Positions 10,198-20,806 of a DNA stretch of 64,000 nt are shown one piece after another. Both the position numbers and the translations under genes were made by a program. Source of the DNA: Ancylobacter vacuolatus (GTDB lineage Bacteria; Pseudomonadota; Alphaproteobacteria; Rhizobiales; Xanthobacteraceae); the NCBI RefSeq assembly GCF_030813595.1, contig NZ_JAUSUH010000001.1, positions 434,001 through 498,000 on the forward strand. Reading direction: 5' to 3'. Numbering within the stretch: the first letter of the stretch is position 1; each line of letters opens with the position of its first letter. The notes beneath the pieces were generated by a model. That model had not been told where the DNA came from and did no database searches. It worked only from the letters and a program-made list of their open reading frames with translations.

Positions 10198-11186
10198 TCC
10201 GTTTCCTGAGCCGGCTGACGCCGGTGCTCGCCACGGCTGCGGTATTCCTTGCCGGCTTCGTGGTGTGCGCGCTCATCTACCCCAATTTCGCCTCGCTGCG
10301 GGTGGTGATGAACCTGCTTACCGACAATGCCTTTCTCGTCATCGTCGCGGTGGGCATGACCTTCGTCATCATTTCAGGCGGCATCGACCTCTCGGTCGGC
10401 TCGGTCATCGGCTTCACCACCGTGTTCCTGGCCCTCGCCATCGAGCGCTGGGGCGTGCCGCCGCTCGCCGCCTTCGTGCTCATCCTCGTCATCTGCGCCG
10501 CCTTCGGCGCCGCCATGGGCGCGATCATCCAGTATTTCGAGCTGCCGGCCTTCATCGTCACCCTGGCGGGCATGTTCCTGGCGCGCGGGGTGAGCTTCCT
10601 CTTGTCGACGGAATCGCTGCCGATCACCGCCGACCTCTACGCCCATCTCTCCGAACACGCGCTGCGGTTCGGCGCCGGGGCGCGGCTTACCGTGCCGGCG
10701 ATCATCATGCTCGTCGTCGTGCTCGCCGGCATGGTGCTGCTGCACCTCACCCGCTTCGGCGCCAATGTCTACGCGCTGGGCGGCTCGCGCACCGCCACCG
10801 GGCTGATGGGCATCAATGTCGGGCGCACGACAGTGCTGATCTACACCCTCTCCAGCGTGCTGGCCGGGCTCGCGGGCATCGTGTTCTCGCTCTACACCTC
10901 GTCGGGCTATTCGCTCTCGGCGGTGGGGGTGGAGCTGGACGCCATCGCGGCGGTGGTGATCGGGGGCACGCTGCTCTCGGGCGGCTACGGCTTCATCTTC
11001 GGCTCCTTCCTCGGGGTGATGATCCAGGGCCTGATCCAGACCTACATCAGCTTCGACGGCATGCTGTCGAGCTGGTGGGCGAAGATCGCCACCGGGCTGC
11101 TGCTGTTCGCCTTCATCGCCTTCCAGCAGCTCACCTTGCACCTGGCCCGCCGCTCCCGGCGCGCCCCGGCTGGAGCCCATCCATGA
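10194..11186 (+). CDS. yjfF: CUT2 sugar ABC transporter permease (YjfF type)
   Basis: 330 aa and the second inner-membrane subunit of the YtfQRT-YjfF importer. It has the family motif [19 protein letters not shown] near residue 65 and LDAIAAVVIGGTLLSGGYGF near the C-terminus, with about 9 membrane helices. Start and stop codons overlap neighbours by 4 nt on both sides (ATGA), indicating translational coupling with ytfT and the GntR gene. Confidence 0.88.
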   Translation: MIRFLSRLTPVLATAAVFLAGFVVCALIYPNFASLRVVMNLLTDNAFLVIVAVGMTFVIISGGIDLSVGSVIGFTTVFLALAIERWGVPPLAAFVLILVICAAFGAAMGAIIQYFELPAFIVTLAGMFLARGVSFLLSTESLPITADLYAHLSEHALRFGAGARLTVPAIIMLVVVLAGMVLLHLTRFGANVYALGGSRTATGLMGINVGRTTVLIYTLSSVLAGLAGIVFSLYTSSGYSLSAVGVELDAIAAVVIGGTLLSGGYGFIFGSFLGVMIQGLIQTYISFDGMLSSWWAKIATGLLLFAFIAFQQLTLHLARRSRRAPAGAHP

Positions 11187-11917
11187 GAGCGCCCAACGCC
11201 TCGCAGATCATCATCATCCCGGCCCGGCGCTCGCATTCCAACCATGCGGAAGTGGCGCGCACCATCGGCATCGACATCATCGCCGGGCGCTATGGCGAGG
11301 GCGCCAAGCTGCCGGGCGATGCCGAGCTGACGCTGATCTTCGGCGTGTCGCGGCCGGTGCTGCGCGAGAGCGTGAAGACGCTGGTGGCCAAGGGCCTGCT
11401 CTCCACCAAGGCGCGGGTCGGCACGGTGGTGCGCGAGCGGGCCGCCTGGAACATGTTCGACGCCGACGTGCTGGCCTGGCATCTCGACGCCGGCATCGAC
11501 AAGCGCTTCCTGCGCGACCTCTCCGAGATCCGCCTCGCGGTGGAGCCGCGCGCCGCCGCGCTGGCCGCCGAGCGCCGCAGCGCCGACGACCTCGCGCTGA
11601 TGCGGCAGGCCGTGGCGCGGATGAAGGACCAGCCCGGCGCGTCGGAGAGCTTCGCCGAGGCCGACCTGACGCTGCATGTGGCGGTCGCCACCGCCTCGGG
11701 AAACCCGTTCATGCGCTCGATCGGCGCGGTGATCGAGGCGGCGCTGCGCGCCTCCTTCGTGCTCTCCGCCCCCGGCGACGCGCGCGAGCACGACATCGCG
11801 GTCGCCGCCCATGAGCGCATCGTCGAGGCGATTGCCGACGCCGATGCGGAGGCCGCCGCCGCCGCTATGACCAATGTGATTTTCAACGGCCTGCGCCGCC
11901 ACGGCGCGGCCGGCTGA
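11183..11917 (+). CDS. GntR-family (FadR/FCD subgroup) regulator of the sugar locus
   Basis: 244 aa. The winged helix is at about residues 22-82 (GAKLPGDAELTLIFGVSRPV is the recognition region). An FCD-type helical ligand domain covers about 95-235 and carries the usual metal-site pattern (EIRLAVEPRAA, DLTLHVAVATAS, HERIVEAI). It sits inside the operon, coupled to yjfF and 12 nt before the first dehydratase. It therefore probably senses a pathway sugar acid and represses the promoter upstream of ytfQ. The ligand is not predictable; arabinonate, galactonate or a keto-deoxy acid are reasonable candidates. Confidence 0.85.
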   Translation: MRAPNASQIIIIPARRSHSNHAEVARTIGIDIIAGRYGEGAKLPGDAELTLIFGVSRPVLRESVKTLVAKGLLSTKARVGTVVRERAAWNMFDADVLAWHLDAGIDKRFLRDLSEIRLAVEPRAAALAAERRSADDLALMRQAVARMKDQPGASESFAEADLTLHVAVATASGNPFMRSIGAVIEAALRASFVLSAPGDAREHDIAVAAHERIVEAIADADAEAAAAAMTNVIFNGLRRHGAAG

Positions 11918-11929
11918 ACAGGTGCCGAA

Positions 11930-13678
11930 ATGAGCGATGACGGGTCGACCAACGACAACAAGAAGACGCTGCGCAGCCAGGCCTGGTTCGGCCGGCAGGA
12001 CAAGATGGGGTTCTATTACCGCTCCTTCCTGAAGAATTCCGGCCAGCCGCAGGACCGTTTCGACGGCCGCCCGGTGATCGGCATCTGCAACACCTGGTCG
12101 GAGCTGACCCCCTGCAACATCCATTTCCGCGACCTCGCCGAACATGTGCGGCGCGGCGTGCTGGATGCGGGTGGCTATCCCTTGGAATTCCCGGTCTCCT
12201 CGCTCGGCGAGGTGACGATGCGCCCCACCGCCATGCTCTTTCGCAACCTCGCCTCGATGGATGTGGAGGAGGCGATCCGCGCTCACCCGCTCGACGGCGT
12301 GGTGCTGTTGATGGGCTGCGACAAGACCACCCCGGCGCTGCTGATGGGCGCGGCTTCCGCCAATCTGCCGGCCATCGGCGTGTCAGGCGGGCCGCAGCTG
12401 CGCGGCAATTACCGGGGCCAGATCATCGGCTCGGGCACCAACATCATCTCGATGAGCGAGCAGCTGCGCGCCGGCGAGATCACCATGGCCGAGTTTCACG
12501 AGGCGGAAGCGGGCATGAACCGCTCCTCGGGCTCCTGCATGACCATGGGCACCGCCTCCACCATGGCCTCGATGGTGGAAGCGCTCGGCATCGGCCTGCC
12601 GGAGAACGCCGCCATTCCCGCCGTCGACGCCCGCCGCAATTTGCTGGCGCGCATGGCCGGAAGGCGCATCGTCGACATGGTGCAGGAGGACCTGAAGCCC
12701 TCCGATATTCTCACCCGGGAAGCCTTCGAGAACGCCATCCGCACGCTGGCCGCCATTGGCGGCTCGACCAATGCGGTGGTGCACCTGCTCGCCATCGCCG
12801 GCCGTGTCGGCATCGACCTGACGCTGGCCGATTTCGACCGGCTCGGCCGCGACATCCATTGCCTGGTCGACCTGATGCCCTCGGGTCGTTTCCTGATGGA
12901 GGATTTCTACTATGCCGGCGGCCTGCCGGCGGTGCTGCGGGCGCTGGGCGAGCGCGGCCTGCTCAACAAGGACGCCGTCACCGCCAATGGGCGCACCATG
13001 TGGGAGAATGTCGCCACGGCGCCGAACTGGAATGCCGAGGTCATCACCCCGTTCGAGGCGCCGTTCAAGCCGGAGGCCGGCATCGCCATCCTCACCGGCA
13101 ACCTCGCCCCGGATGGCGCGGTCATCAAGCCCTCCGCCGCCTCGCCGGAACTGATGGTGCACACCGGCCGCGCCGTGGTGTTCGAGAGCGTCGAGGAGAT
13201 GCACCATGGCGTGAATGACGAGGCGCTCGACATCGACGCCTCCTGCATCATGGTGCTGAAGAACTGCGGCCCGAAGGGCTATCCCGGCATGGCCGAGGTC
13301 GGCAACATGCCGCTTCCCGCTAAGCTGCTGCGCGAGGGCGTGCGCGACATGATCCGGATTTCCGATGCCCGCATGTCCGGCACCGCCTATGGTACCGTCG
13401 TGCTGCATGTCGCCCCGGAAGCCACCGCCGGCGGGCCGCTGGCGCTGGTGAAGAATGGCGATCTGATCACGCTCGACGTGCCGGCCCGCTCGCTGCACCT
13501 GCATGTGAGCGAGGAGGAGATGGCCGCCCGCCGCGCCGCCTGGGTGGCGCCGGAACCGCACGCGACGCGCGGCTACCAGCGTCTGTATATCGACCATGTG
13601 CTGCAGGCCGATCGTGGCGCCGATTTCGACTTTCTGGTCGGGCGTTCGGGTTCGCCCGTTCCCCGCGACAATCACTGA
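11930..13678 (+). CDS. IlvD/Edd dehydratase, probable L-arabinonate dehydratase
   Basis: 582 aa. It closely follows the Rhizobium leguminosarum L-arabinonate dehydratase pattern as I recall it: [87 protein letters not shown]. The three iron-sulfur cysteines are C62, C130 and C203, expected to hold a [2Fe-2S] cluster that with Mg2+ dehydrates the aldonate to a 2-keto-3-deoxy acid (EC 4.2.1.25; 'araC' in Azospirillum naming). Rhizobial members also accept D-galactonate or D-fuconate, which would explain dgoK and dgoA downstream. It is followed after 8 nt by the next pathway enzyme. Confidence 0.85.
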   Translation: MSDDGSTNDNKKTLRSQAWFGRQDKMGFYYRSFLKNSGQPQDRFDGRPVIGICNTWSELTPCNIHFRDLAEHVRRGVLDAGGYPLEFPVSSLGEVTMRPTAMLFRNLASMDVEEAIRAHPLDGVVLLMGCDKTTPALLMGAASANLPAIGVSGGPQLRGNYRGQIIGSGTNIISMSEQLRAGEITMAEFHEAEAGMNRSSGSCMTMGTASTMASMVEALGIGLPENAAIPAVDARRNLLARMAGRRIVDMVQEDLKPSDILTREAFENAIRTLAAIGGSTNAVVHLLAIAGRVGIDLTLADFDRLGRDIHCLVDLMPSGRFLMEDFYYAGGLPAVLRALGERGLLNKDAVTANGRTMWENVATAPNWNAEVITPFEAPFKPEAGIAILTGNLAPDGAVIKPSAASPELMVHTGRAVVFESVEEMHHGVNDEALDIDASCIMVLKNCGPKGYPGMAEVGNMPLPAKLLREGVRDMIRISDARMSGTAYGTVVLHVAPEATAGGPLALVKNGDLITLDVPARSLHLHVSEEEMAARRAAWVAPEPHATRGYQRLYIDHVLQADRGADFDFLVGRSGSPVPRDNH

Positions 13679-13686
13679 GGTGCAGG

Positions 13687-14619
13687 ATGACCAGCCTTTC
13701 CGCCGCCGGCCCGTATAAGGGCGTGTTCCCGGTCGCACCGACCGTGTTCGACGCCGAGGGCCGGCTCGATCTCGACGGCCAGAAGCGCGCCATCGACTTC
13801 ATGATCGACGCCGGCTCGCACGGCCTGTGCATCCTCGCCAATTTCTCCGAGCAGTTCGTGCTCGCCGATGACGAGCGCGACCTGGTCATGACCACGGTGC
13901 TGGAACATGTGGCAGGTCGGGTGCCTGTCATCGTCACCACCACCCATTTCGCCACCCATATCTGTGCCGAGCGCTCGCGCCGCGCGCAGGAGGCGGGGGC
14001 GGCGATGGTGATGGTGATGCCGCCCTATCACGGCGCCACCTTCCGCGTGCCGGAAGCCTCGGTCTATGCCTTCTACAAGGCGGTCTCCGACGCGATCGAC
14101 ATCCCGATCATGGTGCAGGACGCGCCCGTGGCCGGCACGCCGCTCTCCGTGCCGTTCCTCGCCAAGATGGCGCGCGAGATCGAGAACCTCGCTTATTTCA
14201 AGATCGAGGTGCCGCAGGCCGCCAACAAGCTGCGGGCGCTGATCGAGGCCGGCGGGGATTCCATTGTCGGTCCGTGGGACGGCGAGGAGGCGATCACGCT
14301 TATGGCCGATCTCGACGCCGGGGCCAACGGCGCCATGACCGGCGGCGGCTATCCCGATGGCATCCGCCAGATCATCGACCCCTATGTCGCGGGCAATCGT
14401 GAGGCCGCGCTCGACGCCTATGAGCGCTGGCTGCCGCTGATCAACTATGAGAACCGGCAGGCCGGCTTCGCCACGGCGAAAATCCTGATGCAGGAAGGCG
14501 GCGTCATCAAGCACGACACGCTGCGCGCCCCGCTGCCGCCGGTCCACCCCGCCACCCGCGCCGGGCTGATCGAGCTGGCCCGCCGGCTCGATCCAATGGT
14601 ATTGAAGTGGGGCAAGTGA
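13687..14619 (+). CDS. L-2-keto-3-deoxyarabonate dehydratase (DHDPS superfamily)
   Basis: 310 aa TIM barrel. It strongly resembles Azospirillum brasilense L-KDA dehydratase (EC 4.2.1.43; called AraD there): [44 protein letters not shown] and [11 protein letters not shown]. The Schiff-base lysine is K172 in AYFKIEVPQ. The strand that carries the catalytic Tyr in aldolases of this superfamily reads IPIMVQDAP instead, as in the dehydratase subgroup, so 2-oxoglutarate semialdehyde is the expected product rather than aldol cleavage. Its C-terminus is followed directly by the semialdehyde dehydrogenase gene. Confidence 0.88.
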   Translation: MTSLSAAGPYKGVFPVAPTVFDAEGRLDLDGQKRAIDFMIDAGSHGLCILANFSEQFVLADDERDLVMTTVLEHVAGRVPVIVTTTHFATHICAERSRRAQEAGAAMVMVMPPYHGATFRVPEASVYAFYKAVSDAIDIPIMVQDAPVAGTPLSVPFLAKMAREIENLAYFKIEVPQAANKLRALIEAGGDSIVGPWDGEEAITLMADLDAGANGAMTGGGYPDGIRQIIDPYVAGNREAALDAYERWLPLINYENRQAGFATAKILMQEGGVIKHDTLRAPLPPVHPATRAGLIELARRLDPMVLKWGK

Positions 14620-14642
14620 GCGTGATCGCGCAGGAAATGGCC

Positions 14643-16235
14643 ATGACCGACCTCACCGGCGCCGCCCTTCTCGGCTCCCGCGACCTCACCGGCGCCGCGA
14701 CCTTCCGCGCCGTCGATCCCGCCACCGGCGCATCGCTGGAGCCGGCCTTCACCGAGGCCGGCCCGGCCGAGGTGGCGCAGGCGGTCGCGCTCGCCGCGAG
14801 CGCCTTCCCGCTCTACCGCGCCACCACGCCGGAAGCCCGCGCGGCCTTTCTCGACGCCATCGCCGCGAATATCGAGGCGCTGGGCGATGGGCTGATCGCG
14901 CGCGCCGCTGAGGAAACCGGCCTGCCCACCGCCCGCCTCACCGGCGAGCGGGCCCGCACCATGGGTCAGCTTCGCCTGTTCGCCAGCTGGGTGCGCGCCG
15001 GCGGGGCCGACGAGCCGCGCCTCGACAGCGCCCTGCCCGATCGCACGCCCCTGCCCCGGGCCGATCTGCGCCTGCGCCATATCGGCGTGGGACCGGTGGC
15101 GGTGTTTGGCGCCTCGAACTTCCCCCTCGCCTTCTCGGTAGCGGGCGGCGACACCGCCTCGGCGCTGGCAGCCGGCTGCCCGGTCATCGTCAAGGGCCAC
15201 CCCGCCCATCCCGGCACGTCGGAACTGGTCGGCCGCGCCATCCGCGCCGCTGTGAGCGCCGCCGGCCTGCCGGAAGGCGTGTTCTCGCTGCTCACCGGCA
15301 CCTCGCATGAATTGGGTTCCGCGCTGGTGGCCGATCCGCGCATCAAGGCGGTGGGCTTCACCGGCTCGCGCGCTGGGGGGCTGGCGCTGTGCCGCATCGC
15401 CGCCAGCCGGCCCGAGCCGATCCCGGTCTTTGCCGAGATGAGCAGCATCAACCCGGTGTTCCTGCTGCCCGCCGCGCTGGAGGCGCGCGCCGAGACGCTG
15501 GCCACCGGCTTTGTCGGCTCGCTGACCATGGGCGCCGGCCAGTTCTGCACCAATCCGGGCCTCGTCATCGCCCTCAGCGGCCCGGCGCTGGACCGCTTCA
15601 TTGCCGCCGCTTCCCCGTTGGTGGCGTCGGCCCCCGCCGCCACCATGCTCACCCCGGGCATCGCCGGCGCCTATGCCAAGGGCGTCGCCGCCTTGGAGAC
15701 CTGCGCGGACGTCACCGAACTCGCCCATGGCGCGGAGGGCGGCGCCAATGCCTGCCGCCCGGCGCTGTTCGTCACCGAGGCGGCCGCCTTCCTGCGCGAG
15801 CCGGTGCTGTCGCATGAGGTGTTCGGCGCCTCTTCGCTGGTGGTGCGCTGCGCCGATGCCGACGAGATGGCGGCCGTGGCCGGCGCGCTGGAAGGCCAGC
15901 TCACCGCGACCCTGCATCTGGACGCCGCCGACCACGCCCTCGCCGCCACCCTGCTGCCGGTGCTGGAGGACAAGGCCGGGCGCATTCTCGCCAATGGCTG
16001 GCCGACCGGCGTGGAGGTCTGCCACGCCATGGTGCATGGCGGCCCGTTCCCGGCGACCTCGGACCCGCGCTCGACCTCGGTCGGCACGCTCGCCATCCGC
16101 CGCTTCCAGCGCCCGGTCTGCTACCAGGACCTGCCGGACGCGCTGCTGCCCGCCGCCGTGCAGACAAGCAATCCGCTCGGCCTGCCCCGCCTTATCGATG
16201 GCACGCTGGTGCCCGCCGGGGAGGCGCGCTCATGA
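14643..16235 (+). CDS. 2-oxoglutarate semialdehyde dehydrogenase
   Basis: 530 aa aldehyde dehydrogenase of the NADP+-dependent KGSADH type (EC 1.2.1.26), the last step of the non-phosphorylative pentose route. It has [20 protein letters not shown] in the cofactor region, the general base E265 in FAEMSS, and the nucleophile C302 in [10 protein letters not shown]. The ATG at 14643 has AGGAA upstream. Other in-frame starts exist (GTG 14607 and 14616, ATG 14637) and would add up to 12 residues. It overlaps the next gene by 4 nt. Its position right after L-KDA dehydratase fixes the substrate better than sequence alone. Confidence 0.87.
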   Translation: MTDLTGAALLGSRDLTGAATFRAVDPATGASLEPAFTEAGPAEVAQAVALAASAFPLYRATTPEARAAFLDAIAANIEALGDGLIARAAEETGLPTARLTGERARTMGQLRLFASWVRAGGADEPRLDSALPDRTPLPRADLRLRHIGVGPVAVFGASNFPLAFSVAGGDTASALAAGCPVIVKGHPAHPGTSELVGRAIRAAVSAAGLPEGVFSLLTGTSHELGSALVADPRIKAVGFTGSRAGGLALCRIAASRPEPIPVFAEMSSINPVFLLPAALEARAETLATGFVGSLTMGAGQFCTNPGLVIALSGPALDRFIAAASPLVASAPAATMLTPGIAGAYAKGVAALETCADVTELAHGAEGGANACRPALFVTEAAAFLREPVLSHEVFGASSLVVRCADADEMAAVAGALEGQLTATLHLDAADHALAATLLPVLEDKAGRILANGWPTGVEVCHAMVHGGPFPATSDPRSTSVGTLAIRRFQRPVCYQDLPDALLPAAVQTSNPLGLPRLIDGTLVPAGEARS

Positions 16236-17158
16236 GCCCGATCCGTCTCGCCCTTGTCGGCCTCGGCAAGATCGCCCGCGACCAGCACCTCCCCGCCATC
16301 GCCGCGACGGAGGGCATCGAACTGGTCGCGGTGGCCAGCCGCAATGCGAGCCTCGACGGCGTCGCCCATTTCGCCACGCTGGCCGAGCTGCTGGCGAGTG
16401 GGGAGGCGATCGACGCGGTGGCGCTGTGCACCCCGCCGCAGGGGCGGCACGACCTCGCGGCGCTGGCCTTGAAGGCCGGCAAGCATGTGCTGCTGGAGAA
16501 GCCGCCCGGCGCGACGGTGAGCGAGCTCGGCCCGCTCGTCGCAGCGGCGGAGGTGTCGGGGCGGACGCTGTTCGCCACCTGGCATTCGCGCTTCGCCCCG
16601 GCGGTGGAGCCGGCCCGCGCCTTCCTCAGCGAAGTCGCCCCCCGCGCGGTGACGATCACCTGGAAGGAGGATGTCCGCGTCTGGCATCCCGGCCAGCGCT
16701 GGATCTGGGAGCCGGGCGGGCTCGGCGTGTTCGATCCGGCGATCAACGCCCTGTCGATCCTCACCGCCATCCTGCCGCGCGCCGTGTTCGTGACCGGGGC
16801 GGAGCTGTCCTTCCCGTCCAATTGCGCCGCGCCCATCGCTGCGACGGTCGATCTGGCCGATGCGGGCGGGCTGAAGGTGCACGCCGATCTCGATTTCCTG
16901 CAAACCGGGCCGCAGAGCTGGGACATTGCTGTTGAGACCGACCGTGGCACGCTGCTGCTGTCACATGGCGGGGCGAAGCTGACGCTGGACGGGCAGGTGC
17001 TGAGCGCCCAGCCCGAAGCCGAATACCAGAACATCTACAAGCACTTCGTCGAACTTGTTGCCGAGGGGCGGTCGGATGTCGACCTCGCCCCGCTGCAGCT
17101 TGTCGCCGATGCCTTCCTGCTGGGCCGGCGCGTCGACGTCGCACCGTTCCACGACTGA
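16232..17158 (+). CDS. L-arabinose/D-galactose 1-dehydrogenase (Gfo/Idh/MocA family)
   Basis: 308 aa. It matches the Azospirillum L-arabinose 1-dehydrogenase pattern: [16 protein letters not shown] (Rossmann glycine motif), [17 protein letters not shown] (catalytic-region EKP), and [20 protein letters not shown], a hallmark of the sugar 1-dehydrogenase subgroup. These enzymes oxidise L-arabinose and D-galactose, which share C2-C4 stereochemistry, to lactones using NAD(P)+ (EC 1.1.1.376/1.1.1.46/1.1.1.48). It is the only sugar 1-dehydrogenase seen in the locus, so it would be the common entry enzyme. Confidence 0.87.
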   Translation: MSPIRLALVGLGKIARDQHLPAIAATEGIELVAVASRNASLDGVAHFATLAELLASGEAIDAVALCTPPQGRHDLAALALKAGKHVLLEKPPGATVSELGPLVAAAEVSGRTLFATWHSRFAPAVEPARAFLSEVAPRAVTITWKEDVRVWHPGQRWIWEPGGLGVFDPAINALSILTAILPRAVFVTGAELSFPSNCAAPIAATVDLADAGGLKVHADLDFLQTGPQSWDIAVETDRGTLLLSHGGAKLTLDGQVLSAQPEAEYQNIYKHFVELVAEGRSDVDLAPLQLVADAFLLGRRVDVAPFHD

Positions 17159-17173
17159 GCCGAGGATACCCCA

Positions 17174-18979
17174 ATGCACGGCAATGCGCCGAAAAGCGAC
17201 CGGCCCCTGCGCTCCCGCGCCTGGTTCGACAACCCGGACAATATCGACATGACCGCGCTCTATCTGGAGCGCTACCTCAATTTCGGCCTCAGCCAGGAGG
17301 AACTGCAGAGCGGCCGGCCGATCATCGGCATCGCCCAGACCGGGTCCGACCTCTCTCCCTGCAACCGCCACCATCTCGAACTTGCCAAGCGCACCCGCGA
17401 GGGCATTCGCGAGGCTGGCGGCATCGCCATCGAATTTCCGGTCCACCCGATTCAGGAAACCGGCAAGCGCCCCACTGCCGGGCTCGACCGCAACCTCGCC
17501 TATCTCGGCCTTGTCGAGGTGCTCTATGGCTACCCGCTCGATGGCGTGGTGCTGACCATCGGCTGCGACAAGACTACCCCCGCCCTGCTGATGGCGGCGG
17601 CGACGGTGAACATTCCCGCGATCGCGCTTTCCGTCGGGCCGATGCTGAATGGCTGGTACAAGGGCGCGCGCACCGGCTCGGGCACCATCGTCTGGAAGGC
17701 ACGCGAATTGCTGGCCGCCGGCGAGATCGACCATGCCGGCTTCGTCAAGCTGGTCGCCTCCTCGGCGCCTTCGACCGGCTATTGCAACACCATGGGCACG
17801 GCGACGACGATGAACTCGCTCGCCGAGGCGCTGGGCATGCAGCTGCCCGGCTCGGCCGCCATTCCCGCGCCCTATCGCGACCGGCAGGAAATCGCCTACC
17901 GCACCGGCCTGCGCATCGTCGAGATGGTGCGCGAGGACCTCAAGCCCTCCGACATCCTCACCCGCGACGCTTTCCTCAACGCCATCCGGGTGAATTCGGC
18001 GATTGGCGGCTCGACCAACGCGCCGATCCATCTCAACGCGCTGGCCCGCCATGTCGGGGTGGAGCTGTCCATCGACGACTGGCAGACTTATGGCGAGCAT
18101 GTGCCGCTGCTGGTGAACCTGCAGCCGGCGGGGGAATATCTCGGCGAGGATTATTACCATGCCGGCGGCGTGCCGGCGGTGGTGAACCAGCTGATGGGCC
18201 AGGGCCTGATCGCCGAGGATGCGCTCACCGCCAATGGCCGCACTCTCGGTGCCAACTGCGCTGGCGCCAGCATCCAGGACGAGGCGGTGATCCGCCCCTA
18301 TGACCAGCCGCTGAAGGAGAATGCCGGCTTCCGCGTGCTGCGCGGCAATCTGTTCTCCTCCGCCATCATGAAGATGAGCGTCATCAGCCCGGAATTCCGC
18401 GTCCGCTACCTCTCCAACCCGGACGACCCGGAAGCTTTCGAGGGCCGCGCCATCGTGTTCGACGGGCCGGAGGACTACCACGCCCGCATCGACGACCCGG
18501 CGCTGGCCATTGACGATATGTGCGTCCTGTTCATGCGCGGCGCCGGCCCGGTCGGCTATCCCGGCGCGGCGGAAGTGGTGAACATGCGGGCGCCGGACTA
18601 CCTCATCAAGGCCGGCGTCCATGCCCTGCCCTGCATCGGCGACGGCCGCCAGTCCGGCACCTCAGGCTCGCCCTCCATCCTCAACGCCTCGCCGGAAGCG
18701 GCGGTCGGCGGCGGGCTCGCCTTGCTGCGCACCGGCGACCGGATCCGCATCGACCTCAGGCGCAACAGCGCCAACATGCTGGTGGCCGAGGAGGAACTCG
18801 CCCGTCGCCGCGCCGAGCTGGAAGCCGCTGGCGGCTATGCCTACCCCGCCAGCCAGACCCCCTGGCAGGAGATCCAGCGCGGCCTCGTCGGCCAGCTGGA
18901 GAGCGGCGCCGTGCTGGAAGGGGCCGTGCGCTACCAGCGCATCGCCCAGACCATGGGGATGCCGCGTGACAACCATTAG
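17174..18979 (+). CDS. xylD: IlvD/Edd dehydratase, D-xylonate dehydratase type
   Basis: 601 aa. It is close to Caulobacter Xyl[84 protein letters not shown]. Probable iron-sulfur cysteines are C63, C131 and C204. The product from D-xylonate is 2-keto-3-deoxy-D-xylonate (EC 4.2.1.82). No xylose dehydrogenase is visible here, so the aldonate may be imported, formed by the neighbouring promiscuous dehydrogenase, or made elsewhere. The subgroup also includes YjhG/YagF and galactonate-active members, so the exact substrate is uncertain. Confidence 0.8.
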   Translation: MHGNAPKSDRPLRSRAWFDNPDNIDMTALYLERYLNFGLSQEELQSGRPIIGIAQTGSDLSPCNRHHLELAKRTREGIREAGGIAIEFPVHPIQETGKRPTAGLDRNLAYLGLVEVLYGYPLDGVVLTIGCDKTTPALLMAAATVNIPAIALSVGPMLNGWYKGARTGSGTIVWKARELLAAGEIDHAGFVKLVASSAPSTGYCNTMGTATTMNSLAEALGMQLPGSAAIPAPYRDRQEIAYRTGLRIVEMVREDLKPSDILTRDAFLNAIRVNSAIGGSTNAPIHLNALARHVGVELSIDDWQTYGEHVPLLVNLQPAGEYLGEDYYHAGGVPAVVNQLMGQGLIAEDALTANGRTLGANCAGASIQDEAVIRPYDQPLKENAGFRVLRGNLFSSAIMKMSVISPEFRVRYLSNPDDPEAFEGRAIVFDGPEDYHARIDDPALAIDDMCVLFMRGAGPVGYPGAAEVVNMRAPDYLIKAGVHALPCIGDGRQSGTSGSPSILNASPEAAVGGGLALLRTGDRIRIDLRRNSANMLVAEEELARRRAELEAAGGYAYPASQTPWQEIQRGLVGQLESGAVLEGAVRYQRIAQTMGMPRDNH

Positions 18980-19880
18980 CGCCCCGCCTGCCGCGCCGGC
19001 GGCGACCCCGGCCACACTGCTCGGCGCCGAGCGCTGTCATCTCGGCGAGGGCCCGGCCTATGACGCCGCGCGCGACACCGCCTGGTGGTTCGACATCGTG
19101 GAGAAGCGGCTCCATGAGGCGCGGCTCGGCACGGGCGCCATCACCGCGCACGCGCTGCCTGTCATGGCGAGCGCGCTGGCCATGGTCGATGCGGAGCGCC
19201 AGCTGCTGGTCACTGAGGGTGGGCTGGCGCTGCGCGACATCGCCAGCGGCCGGCTGGAGAGCGTCGCCACTGTGGAGGCCGACAAGTCAGGCACCCGCTC
19301 CAATGACGCCCGTGTCCACCCCGGCGGTACCTTCTGGTTCAGCACCATGGGGCGCGCGGCTGAGCCCGGCGCCGGCACAATCTATGCCTTCCACGCCGGC
19401 AGCGTGATCCCGCTTTTCCGCGCCGTCACCATTCCCAACGCCATCTGCTTTTCGCCTGACGGTACGCTCGGCTATTTCGCCGACACGGCCCTCGGGGAAC
19501 TGTACCGTGTGCGGCTCGACCCCGTCTCCGGCCTGCCGCTGGAAGCGCCGAGCGTGCTGCACCGGCATGGCGGCGCGGGCGGCCTCGATGGCGCCGTCAC
19601 CGATGCCGAGGGGCTGATCTGGTGCGCCATCTGGGGCGGGGCGCGGCTCAATGCCTATTCGCCGGCGGGTGATCTGGTCCGCAGCGTTGCCACCCCGGCC
19701 CTTCAGACCAGTTGCCCGGTCTTCGTCGGGCCGGGCTTTGATCGCGTGCTCGTCACCTCGGCCTGGGAGGGCATGGACGCGGCCACCCGCGCCGCCGACC
19801 CGGAACATGGGCGCACCTTCCTCATCGACATCGGCGCCAAGGGCCGTGCCGAGCCGCGCGTCCGGCTGGGAGGCCTCTGA
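18966..19880 (+). CDS. SMP-30/gluconolactonase-family sugar lactonase
   Basis: 304 aa six-blade beta-propeller of the SMP-30/LRE family. The metal-site landmarks are [12 protein letters not shown] (Glu ligand), [19 protein letters not shown] (Asn/Asp), [20 protein letters not shown] and [20 protein letters not shown]. It is expected to hydrolyse L-arabinono-1,4-lactone and D-galactono-lactone made by the 1-dehydrogenase (EC 3.1.1.15 or 3.1.1.25). I chose the GTG at 18966, which overlaps the end of the dehydratase gene by 14 nt; the coding frame upstream of it is that gene's shadow. The stop overlaps the dgoK start (TGATG). Confidence 0.85.
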   Translation: MTTISAPPAAPAATPATLLGAERCHLGEGPAYDAARDTAWWFDIVEKRLHEARLGTGAITAHALPVMASALAMVDAERQLLVTEGGLALRDIASGRLESVATVEADKSGTRSNDARVHPGGTFWFSTMGRAAEPGAGTIYAFHAGSVIPLFRAVTIPNAICFSPDGTLGYFADTALGELYRVRLDPVSGLPLEAPSVLHRHGGAGGLDGAVTDAEGLIWCAIWGGARLNAYSPAGDLVRSVATPALQTSCPVFVGPGFDRVLVTSAWEGMDAATRAADPEHGRTFLIDIGAKGRAEPRVRLGGL

Positions 19881-20806
19881 TGCCGCGCGTCTCCCATATC
19901 GTCGTCGACTGGGGCACGTCGAGCTTCCGCCTCTGGGCGCTCGACCGCGCCGGCGCCGTGCTGGGCGAGCGGCGCAGCGCGCAGGGGCTGGCCGCCTCGG
20001 CGGCGGAGGGTTTCGAGGCGGTGCTGGAAGCCCATCTCGAAGCGCTCGCCATTCCCGAGGGCGTGCCGGTCATGATGTGCGGCATGGTCGGCTCGCGCGC
20101 CGGCTGGGTGGAGGCCGCCTATGTCGCCACCCCCGCCGGGCTCGACGGGCTGACCGAGAAGGCCGCTCATGTCCCCTCCGCGCGGCGCCTCATCCGCATC
20201 CTTCCCGGTCTCGCCCAGCGCGGCGCGGAGGGCGCCGACGTGATGCGCGGCGAGGAAACCCAGCTGCTGCCGCTGTTGCGCGACGGCTTCGAGGGGCTCG
20301 CCTGCCTGCCCGGCACCCATTCCAAATGGGTGCGGGTCGAGGCTGGCGCGGTCGGCGGCTTCGCCACCTTCATGACCGGCGAACTGTTCCATCTGCTGCG
20401 CAGCGCCTCGATCCTCGCCCCGGCGGTGGAAGGGGCGGCCGCCGTGGACCCCGGCTCGGACGCCTTTGCCCAGGGCGTGCAGGACGGCCTGGCCGAACCG
20501 GACATGCTGGGCAACCGGCTGTTCCGCCTGCGCGCCGCCTGGCTGCTGGAAGGCGTGGCGCCGGAGACGGCGCTGGCGCGGCTGTCCGGCCTGCTGCTCG
20601 GGGCGGAACTCGCCGGGGCGGCGCGGTTCGGCGGGCGGGGGCCGGTCGCGCTCATCGCCTCCGGCCCGGCGGCTTCGCTCTACCAGGTGGCGCTGGCGCT
20701 GGCCGGCATCGCCTCCGTCACCACGCATGATGCCGAGGCCTGCGTGCGGGCCGGGCTGCACGCCGCGGCCGTCAGCGCCTTCCGGCTGGAAAGGATCTCC
20801 GCATGA
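19880..20806 (+). CDS. dgoK: 2-dehydro-3-deoxygalactonokinase
   Basis: 308 aa. The N-terminus IVVDWGTSSFRLWALD is the phosphate-binding motif of DgoK, followed by CGMVGSRAGWVEAAYV and CLPGTHSKWVRVEAG, typical of the family. It phosphorylates 2-keto-3-deoxygalactonate at O6 with ATP (EC 2.7.1.58) in the DeLey-Doudoroff pathway of D-galactose. Both ends overlap neighbours, so it is translationally coupled to the lactonase and the aldolase. Its presence shows the locus handles a hexonate as well as pentonates. Confidence 0.92.
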   Translation: MPRVSHIVVDWGTSSFRLWALDRAGAVLGERRSAQGLAASAAEGFEAVLEAHLEALAIPEGVPVMMCGMVGSRAGWVEAAYVATPAGLDGLTEKAAHVPSARRLIRILPGLAQRGAEGADVMRGEETQLLPLLRDGFEGLACLPGTHSKWVRVEAGAVGGFATFMTGELFHLLRSASILAPAVEGAAAVDPGSDAFAQGVQDGLAEPDMLGNRLFRLRAAWLLEGVAPETALARLSGLLLGAELAGAARFGGRGPVALIASGPAASLYQVALALAGIASVTTHDAEACVRAGLHAAAVSAFRLERISA

